From: Mitsuokella sp047974105
GTDB lineage: Bacteria; Bacillota; Negativicutes; Selenomonadales; Selenomonadaceae
Length of the DNA stretch: 64,000 nucleotides
Direction: 5' to 3'
Assembly: GCF_047974105.1 (NCBI RefSeq)
Contig: NZ_JBHYRS010000005.1
Span: forward strand, 1 to 64,000
The translations under genes were made by a program, and so were the position numbers. Below are positions 59,856 through 64,000 of this stretch, piece by piece. Below the pieces are notes generated by a model that made no database searches, was not told where the DNA came from, and saw only the letters and a program-made list of their open reading frames with translations. Position 1 is the stretch's first letter. Each line of letters begins with the position of its first letter.

Positions 59856-60458
59856 TTATTCCATTTCTTCGCGAACGGATTCCTCAGCGACGATGCCGTA
59901 GTTGACGGCACCTTCTTTAGCCTTTGGTTTTACATCAACGCCCCAATCCTTGAGAACTTTCACGGCTTCCTGTGCGACGAGCGGCAGCAGCTTTTTCATC
60001 TCAGGGCTGAGCTCCACGCCAGCCTCGAGGTCATACGGCTGTGCGCCGAGCACGACGACTTCCGGAATCTTGCGCCCCGTGACCGTCAGCAACGCGAGGA
60101 CATCCTGAATGCCGACTTCATGGGCACTGAGCTTGTCCTGAAAATGCTCCATGATGGCATCATTATGGAAGTGAAAACGCGTGCCAGGCTCCTGCCCGCC
60201 ATTGATGGAGTCAATGACGAGGAGCTTTTTCGTGCCCGTCACATACTGCGTGAGCTCGATGCCCAGCGTGCCGCCATCGACGACCTGCACATTCTCAGGG
60301 AAATCATAATGTGCATCGAGATATTCCGCCGTGCGCACGCCAAACCCCTCATCGCGCAGGATGACATTGCCGACGCCGAGGATCGTGACCTCGGCCGGAT
60401 GCAGCACATCGTCAATCATCGAGGATTTTTCACTGCCGTTGCCAAATACGTCAGCCAT
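59856..60458 (-). CDS. hyaD: [NiFe]-hydrogenase maturation endopeptidase
   Basis: Protease removing the C-terminal peptide of the large subunit after nickel insertion; 200 residues from MADVFGNG. GVGNVILRDEGFGVR (metal Glu), VVDGGTLG (metal Asp) and KLSAHEVGIQD (metal His) mark the nickel-binding site. It is about 35 residues longer than typical enzymes at the two ends. The start lies next to the hypB stop with GGAGA upstream. Confidence 0.94.
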   Translation of the reverse strand: MADVFGNGSEKSSMIDDVLHPAEVTILGVGNVILRDEGFGVRTAEYLDAHYDFPENVQVVDGGTLGIELTQYVTGTKKLLVIDSINGGQEPGTRFHFHNDAIMEHFQDKLSAHEVGIQDVLALLTVTGRKIPEVVVLGAQPYDLEAGVELSPEMKKLLPLVAQEAVKVLKDWGVDVKPKAKEGAVNYGIVAEESVREEME

Positions 60459-60459
60459 G

Positions 60460-61128
60460 TTATTCTCCTTTTCCCTGCTTTGCCGCCACGCGGCCGAGCA
60501 GCCAGTCACACCATTCGTCAATGCCCTGATTCTTCGTGCACGAGACTTCGACTACCGTCATGCCCGGATGCAGCGTCGTGATGTCCTCGCGGGCCGCAGC
60601 CATGTCAAAGTTGCAGTACGGCACAAGGTCTACTTTATTGAGGAGCGCAATGGCCGACTCCTTAAAAATCAAAGGATACTTCATCGGCTTATCGTCGCCT
60701 TCCGTGATGGAGAGAACGACGCCCTTGTCGTCTTCGCCGACGGCAAATTCTGCCGGGCAGACGAGATTGCCGACATTCTCGACAATGAGCAGGTCGAGAT
60801 GGTCAAGGTCGAGCTGCTTGGCGACTTTCTGCACCATCGGCGCATCGAGGTGGCAGCCGCCGGCCGTGTTAATCTGGATGACCGGCACACCGTGTTTTTC
60901 GATGCGGTCCGCATCCTTGCTCGTAAAGAGGTCGCCTTCAATGACAGCCATGCGCACCTTGTCCTTGAGTTTTTCCATGGTCTTTTCAAGCACCGACGTC
61001 TTGCCGGCGCCCGGCGAACCCATGAGATTGATGACATAGACGCCTTTTTCAGCAAAAAGGGCCTGATTTTCGGCCGCTACGCGGTCGTTTTCTCCTAAAA
61101 TATTCTTCATGACCTGAATCTCAGCCAT
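60460..61128 (-). CDS. hypB: Hydrogenase nickel-incorporation GTPase HypB
   Basis: Delivers Ni2+ to the large subunit with HypA; 222 residues. Walker A GSPGAGKTSVLEKT, IEGDLFTSKDADR switch, the metal-binding NTAGGCHLDAPMV Cys-His pair, and NKVDLVPY nucleotide motif are present. The N-terminus has neither a His-rich stretch nor the CxxCGC nickel motif of Escherichia coli HypB; that motif is on a separate protein at 61571-61813. GGAGGTGG precedes the ATG. Confidence 0.96.
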   Translation of the reverse strand: MAEIQVMKNILGENDRVAAENQALFAEKGVYVINLMGSPGAGKTSVLEKTMEKLKDKVRMAVIEGDLFTSKDADRIEKHGVPVIQINTAGGCHLDAPMVQKVAKQLDLDHLDLLIVENVGNLVCPAEFAVGEDDKGVVLSITEGDDKPMKYPLIFKESAIALLNKVDLVPYCNFDMAAAREDITTLHPGMTVVEVSCTKNQGIDEWCDWLLGRVAAKQGKGE

Positions 61129-61470
61129 TTAATCCACCTCCAGATATTCCACCTGCATCTCACGTCCTGAAATAGTCTTTAGGACTCCGTCCTTGCATTC
61201 AGGACACCAGAAATCGTAATGTTCGATGTGAAATTCCTTGCCGCATTTGACGCAGCGCCCGATAAGCGGCACATGCTTCACCTTGATTTTCGCGCCTTCG
61301 GCTATCGTGCCCTTGGCAATCATGTCAAAGGAAAACGTCAGGGAATCCACGACAACCCCCGACATTTCGCCAATCAAGAGCCCGATTTCGCGGATGCGGC
61401 TCGCATCATTCTTCTTCGCATAGTCAAGAGCAATGTCGAGCACGCCCTCGGCAATCGCCATTTCATGCAT
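61129..61470 (-). CDS. hypA: Hydrogenase nickel-incorporation protein HypA
   Basis: 113-residue nickel chaperone. MHEMAIAEG holds the N-terminal Ni ligand His2, and the CVKCGKEF...CPEC zinc site is complete. The next gene, hypB, starts one base from its stop. GGAGATG precedes the ATG. Confidence 0.97.
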   Translation of the reverse strand: MHEMAIAEGVLDIALDYAKKNDASRIREIGLLIGEMSGVVVDSLTFSFDMIAKGTIAEGAKIKVKHVPLIGRCVKCGKEFHIEHYDFWCPECKDGVLKTISGREMQVEYLEVD

Positions 61471-61504
61471 AATTCATCTCCTGACAGACAGAAACTGTCT
61501 CATA

Positions 61505-61550
61505 CAAAAACGCCTTCCCCGCCATCTTACCTGACAGCCGGAAAGGCGTT
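61505..61550 (-). terminator. Terminator before hypA
   Basis: AACGCCTT and AAGGCGTT with GC-rich inner pairing, followed by TTTTTG on the minus strand. It splits the structural and maturation parts of the cluster. Confidence 0.72.
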
Positions 61551-61570
61551 CCATGAAACTACTCGTTCAA

Positions 61571-61813
61571 TTATAACGCGGCTTCGAGATTGCGTGCCTG
61601 CAGGACACCCAGGATATCCATGAGCTTCGTCTTGGCAGGGCTGTAATCTACCGTAGTCTCGCCATCATGTGCGTGGATGTGGACGAAGAGCACACCCGGC
61701 AGACCGAGCAGAGCCTTCTCTACTTCCTTGGCACTTTCTTCCGTATAGCCTTTGACCGTGAACTGGAGACGCGTATTGCCGTTCGTCTCGCCGCAGCCGC
61801 ATTCTTTACACAT
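61571..61813 (-). CDS. Small HMA-fold protein with N-terminal CxxCGC motif
   Basis: 80 residues. The start MCKECGCGETN gives a CxxCGC motif like the high-affinity nickel site at the N-terminus of E. coli HypB (MCTTCGCGEGN). The rest (LQFTVKGYTEESAKEVEKALLGLPGVLFVHIHAHDGETTVDYSP) looks like a ferredoxin-fold heavy-metal-associated domain, with His residues at the central strand rather than a CxxC. It sits between the cytochrome subunit and hypA. A nickel-chaperone role is inferred from motif and place. GGAG precedes the ATG. Confidence 0.8.
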   Translation of the reverse strand: MCKECGCGETNGNTRLQFTVKGYTEESAKEVEKALLGLPGVLFVHIHAHDGETTVDYSPAKTKLMDILGVLQARNLEAAL

Positions 61814-61846
61814 AGTCAATACTCCTTTATCCCCAAAGGGATACAA

Positions 61847-62560
61847 TCAGTTCTTTTTCTTTGGTTTCGGACCTTCCTCATTGATTTCCGGTGCATCGAG
61901 CGGTACATGCTCGAGGAATTTCACGCCGGAGAACATCGAGGATGCCTCGCCCTCGGCTTCCATGAGGTCTGCGCGCAGGACCATGTAGACATGGCCGATG
62001 GCGAAGACGATGATGAGCCAGGCAACGATGTGATGGACCCAGTGCGTGACCATCTCGCCGCCGAGCACGACGTTGACCCAGCCAAACAGCGTGCCGCCGA
62101 TGGCATTCGGCTCCGTCATGTAGTACATCGCAAAACCCGTGAGGATCTCGATGAGGACCATGGCATACAGTCCTGCATACGACGTACGTGCCAGCGGGTT
62201 GCGCAGATACGGGTCATGGCCCGGTTTCAGCAGCATGTAATGCAGTGCCACGTCAATCGTATCGCGGTAGAAATGGCCCTTCCAGACACGCGGGAACAGG
62301 CGGTCGCCCGGATAACGGATGTAGCCGTAAATGCGCAGGATGAAAGCTGCGCAGAAGGCAAACGCTGCGATGAAGTGAATGTTTCTTACCCAGTCCATGG
62401 ACATGGATGTGTACGTCGGCTCAATGCCCAGTACCGTCACTGGCTTCGTGATGAGCAAGCCGGTAATGAACAGCGTAACGATGGCCAGCACCATGATCCA
62501 ATGGAACATCCGCAGGAACGGACTGAACAGGTAGTAGACTTTTCGTTTTTCTTCTTTCAT
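61847..62560 (-). CDS. hyaC: [NiFe]-hydrogenase cytochrome b subunit
   Basis: Membrane dihaem cytochrome b of HyaC type, 237 residues, 4 TM helices. It anchors the hydrogenase and passes electrons to menaquinone. Haem-ligand candidates are His of FLRMFHWIMVL, NIHFIAAF and WVHHIVAW/IGHVYMVL. The start MKEEKRKVYYLFSP has AAAGGAA upstream. It lies 35 bases after the large-subunit gene. The C-terminus (PEINEEGPKPKKKN) is a soluble charged tail. Confidence 0.93.
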   Translation of the reverse strand: MKEEKRKVYYLFSPFLRMFHWIMVLAIVTLFITGLLITKPVTVLGIEPTYTSMSMDWVRNIHFIAAFAFCAAFILRIYGYIRYPGDRLFPRVWKGHFYRDTIDVALHYMLLKPGHDPYLRNPLARTSYAGLYAMVLIEILTGFAMYYMTEPNAIGGTLFGWVNVVLGGEMVTHWVHHIVAWLIIVFAIGHVYMVLRADLMEAEGEASSMFSGVKFLEHVPLDAPEINEEGPKPKKKN

Positions 62561-62595
62561 TCTACTATTCCTTTCTTTTCCAGCTGAATCCCGGC

Positions 62596-64000
62596 TCACT
62601 TCTCAACGTGCGTGCCGGAATACGGATCCGTAGTGATGACATTGATCTTCTCGCCCTTGGCATTGAACATATGCGTTGCGCAGGCCATGCACGGGTCGAA
62701 GGAACGAACGACTTTGACAATCTCGAGCGGCTTGTCAGGAATCTTGACCTGCGTGTCCATCATGGCCTTCTCATAAGCGCCATGACCGGCTTCATCGTCA
62801 CGCGGGCAGGCGTTCCACGTCGTCGGTACGACGGCCTGGTAGTTGTCAACCTTGCCGTTCTTGATGACGACATAGTGGGAAAGAGCACCGCGCGGAGCCT
62901 CGTAGAGGCCAACGCCCTTGCAGTCTTTCGGCCACGTCGACGGGTCCCATTTCTCCATGTTCGCCGTCTTCGTATCGCCCGACTTGATGTTGGCGATGAG
63001 TTTGTCGAAGAAGAACTTGTTGATTTCAGCATTGAGCTGGCAGTCGAGGCCGCGGGCAGCCGTACGGCCGACCATCGTCGGCAGCCAGACTTCCGGTGCG
63101 AGGTTCAGGACCTTCGAGACTGCATCGATCTGGTCGAGCATCATCTTCTCAGCCCAGGTCGGCTCACCGAGCATGCCTTTCTTGGCTTTCGTGTAAATGA
63201 TGATATAACGGGCGAGAGGACCAACCTCGCAGACTTTGCCGCGCCATTTCGGCGTCTTAAGCCAGGAGTATTTGCCGTTCTCATTGAGGGCTTTCCAGTC
63301 CGTCGGCGTACCTTCCTTCGGGCCCGTGAACTTCGGTGCCGTGACACCATCCCACGGATTGCGGTCTTTCTGGCCGCCCGACGGATACTCGTACCAGGAA
63401 TGCTCAACGCCTTCCGTAAGTACCTCTGGGTCATTGAGGTCTTCTTCATTAATCTCATAGACCTTTGCCGCGTCAATGCCCTTGCCGAAGTCTTCGACAA
63501 CGCCGTTCGTGCGGATGAGCAGGTTCTTGAAGAAGTCGCCATTCGACGTGCCCGTAAACGGCTCAATCGGATAAGAACCGTAGCCAATGACGCGTTCTTT
63601 GGCAAGTCCGCCGCCGTCTACGCGGCCAGCCTTGACATAAGCTGCACCGATGGCGAGGACGTCCGGAACATAATAGTTATTGACCAGCGTGCGGCCGAGG
63701 TTGATGGCGCGGTCAACGATGCCAAGACGGGCCGTGTTGACCGGAGCGTTGCCATCTTCCAGCGAAATGGAGCACGGCATACCGCCGACAACATAGTGCG
63801 GATGCGGGTTCTTGCCGCCGAAGATGACCTGCGGCGTAACGAGGTCGCGGTGCTTATCGAGCATCTCGAGGTAATGAGCAATGGCCATGAGATGAACCTC
63901 AGGCGGCAGCAGCTTGTAGTCCGGATGATCCCACCAGTTGGCGGAGAAGATACCGAGCTGGCCGCTCTCGACGATGGCCTGTACCTTGTTCTTGATTTCA
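62596..64000 (-). CDS. hyaB: [NiFe]-hydrogenase large subunit (5' part outside the window)
   Basis: Catalytic subunit carrying the Ni-Fe centre; 468 residues are in view and the reading frame is open at the window end. The first ATG inside the window (63888) is internal, since the family sequence continues upstream (SANWWDHPDYKLLPPEVHL). The C-terminal nickel motif DPCMACATH is complete and followed by a 24-residue peptide for removal by the protease. The N-terminal CxxC pair lies beyond 64000. The small subunit, normally upstream, is also not in view. Confidence 0.95.
   Translation of the reverse strand, partial: EIKNKVQAIVESGQLGIFSANWWDHPDYKLLPPEVHLMAIAHYLEMLDKHRDLVTPQVIFGGKNPHPHYVVGGMPCSISLEDGNAPVNTARLGIVDRAINLGRTLVNNYYVPDVLAIGAAYVKAGRVDGGGLAKERVIGYGSYPIEPFTGTSNGDFFKNLLIRTNGVVEDFGKGIDAAKVYEINEEDLNDPEVLTEGVEHSWYEYPSGGQKDRNPWDGVTAPKFTGPKEGTPTDWKALNENGKYSWLKTPKWRGKVCEVGPLARYIIIYTKAKKGMLGEPTWAEKMMLDQIDAVSKVLNLAPEVWLPTMVGRTAARGLDCQLNAEINKFFFDKLIANIKSGDTKTANMEKWDPSTWPKDCKGVGLYEAPRGALSHYVVIKNGKVDNYQAVVPTTWNACPRDDEAGHGAYEKAMMDTQVKIPDKPLEIVKVVRSFDPCMACATHMFNAKGEKINVITTDPYSGTHVEK

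Overview
The window reads as chromosome of a diderm Firmicute of the class Negativicutes, most likely a Selenomonas- or Mitsuokella-like member of the Selenomonadaceae. Two observations support this. Outer-membrane traits are present: an SLH-domain porin of the OmpM type, an RND efflux system, and a signal-peptide amylase transcribed next to the porin. So are Firmicute traits: a T-box leader, HPr with the regulatory Ser46, a Bacillus-like yybS-gdpP-rplI-dnaB block, LonC and an Rrf2 regulator. Base composition is moderately GC-rich, except for a clearly AT-richer deoxyribose block at about 18.4-23.8 kb and the barrel part of the porin gene. No rRNA, tRNA, CRISPR array, transposase or phage gene was seen.

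Layout. 0-4.4 kb: a MarR-regulated RND efflux operon whose pump gene is cut short at its C-terminal end. 4.6-8.1 kb: mqnA (menaquinone), a GH3 lipoprotein and an NSS sodium symporter. 8.2-12.3 kb: ptsI, ptsH and an HPr-PAS-AAA+ sigma-54 activator, with three matching palindromes and a consensus -24/-12 promoter before ptsH. 12.4-14.3 kb: a T-box leader and an MFS carrier. 14.3-15.4 kb: a Fur-box unit of a DUF3793 protein and flavodoxin. 15.6-18.3 kb: metNIQ. 18.4-23.8 kb: a deoxyribose operon (deoC, permease, DUF4432 protein, kinase) with a SorC-type regulator. 23.9-25.5 kb: a secreted 5'-nucleotidase. 25.6-36.3 kb: an alpha-glucan region (secreted GH13, porin, HAD phosphatase, intracellular GH13, alpha-glucoside PTS, RpiR regulator). 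36.3-41.8 kb: an AEC carrier and trkA with two tandem trkH genes. 41.9-43.5 kb: cysK diverging from an Rrf2 (CymR-like) regulator. 43.9 kb: a small orphan protein. 44.2-47.7 kb: sucrose hydrolase and sucrose-type PTS. 47.7-54.5 kb: dnaB, lonC, rplI, gdpP, yybS. 54.7-57.3 kb: two secreted hypothetical proteins, a CDF metal transporter and a probable small RNA. 57.4-64.0 kb: a [NiFe]-hydrogenase cluster (large subunit running off the window, cytochrome b, a CxxCGC/HMA protein, hypA, hypB, protease, hypC, hypD, hypE).

How it fits together. The picture is a saccharolytic anaerobe. Extracellular alpha-glucans, sucrose and deoxyribose (nucleic acids) are taken up, the first two through PTS permeases that depend on the ptsHI genes here. 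The cytochrome-b-linked hydrogenase and mqnA suggest H2-driven menaquinone reduction. The most interesting regulatory signals are the sigma-54/HPr-domain control of ptsHI, an identical operator layout at cysK and metNIQ next to the Rrf2 gene, two DeoR-like operators before deoC, an orphan small RNA at 56.7 kb, and a split CxxCGC nickel motif in the hydrogenase cluster.
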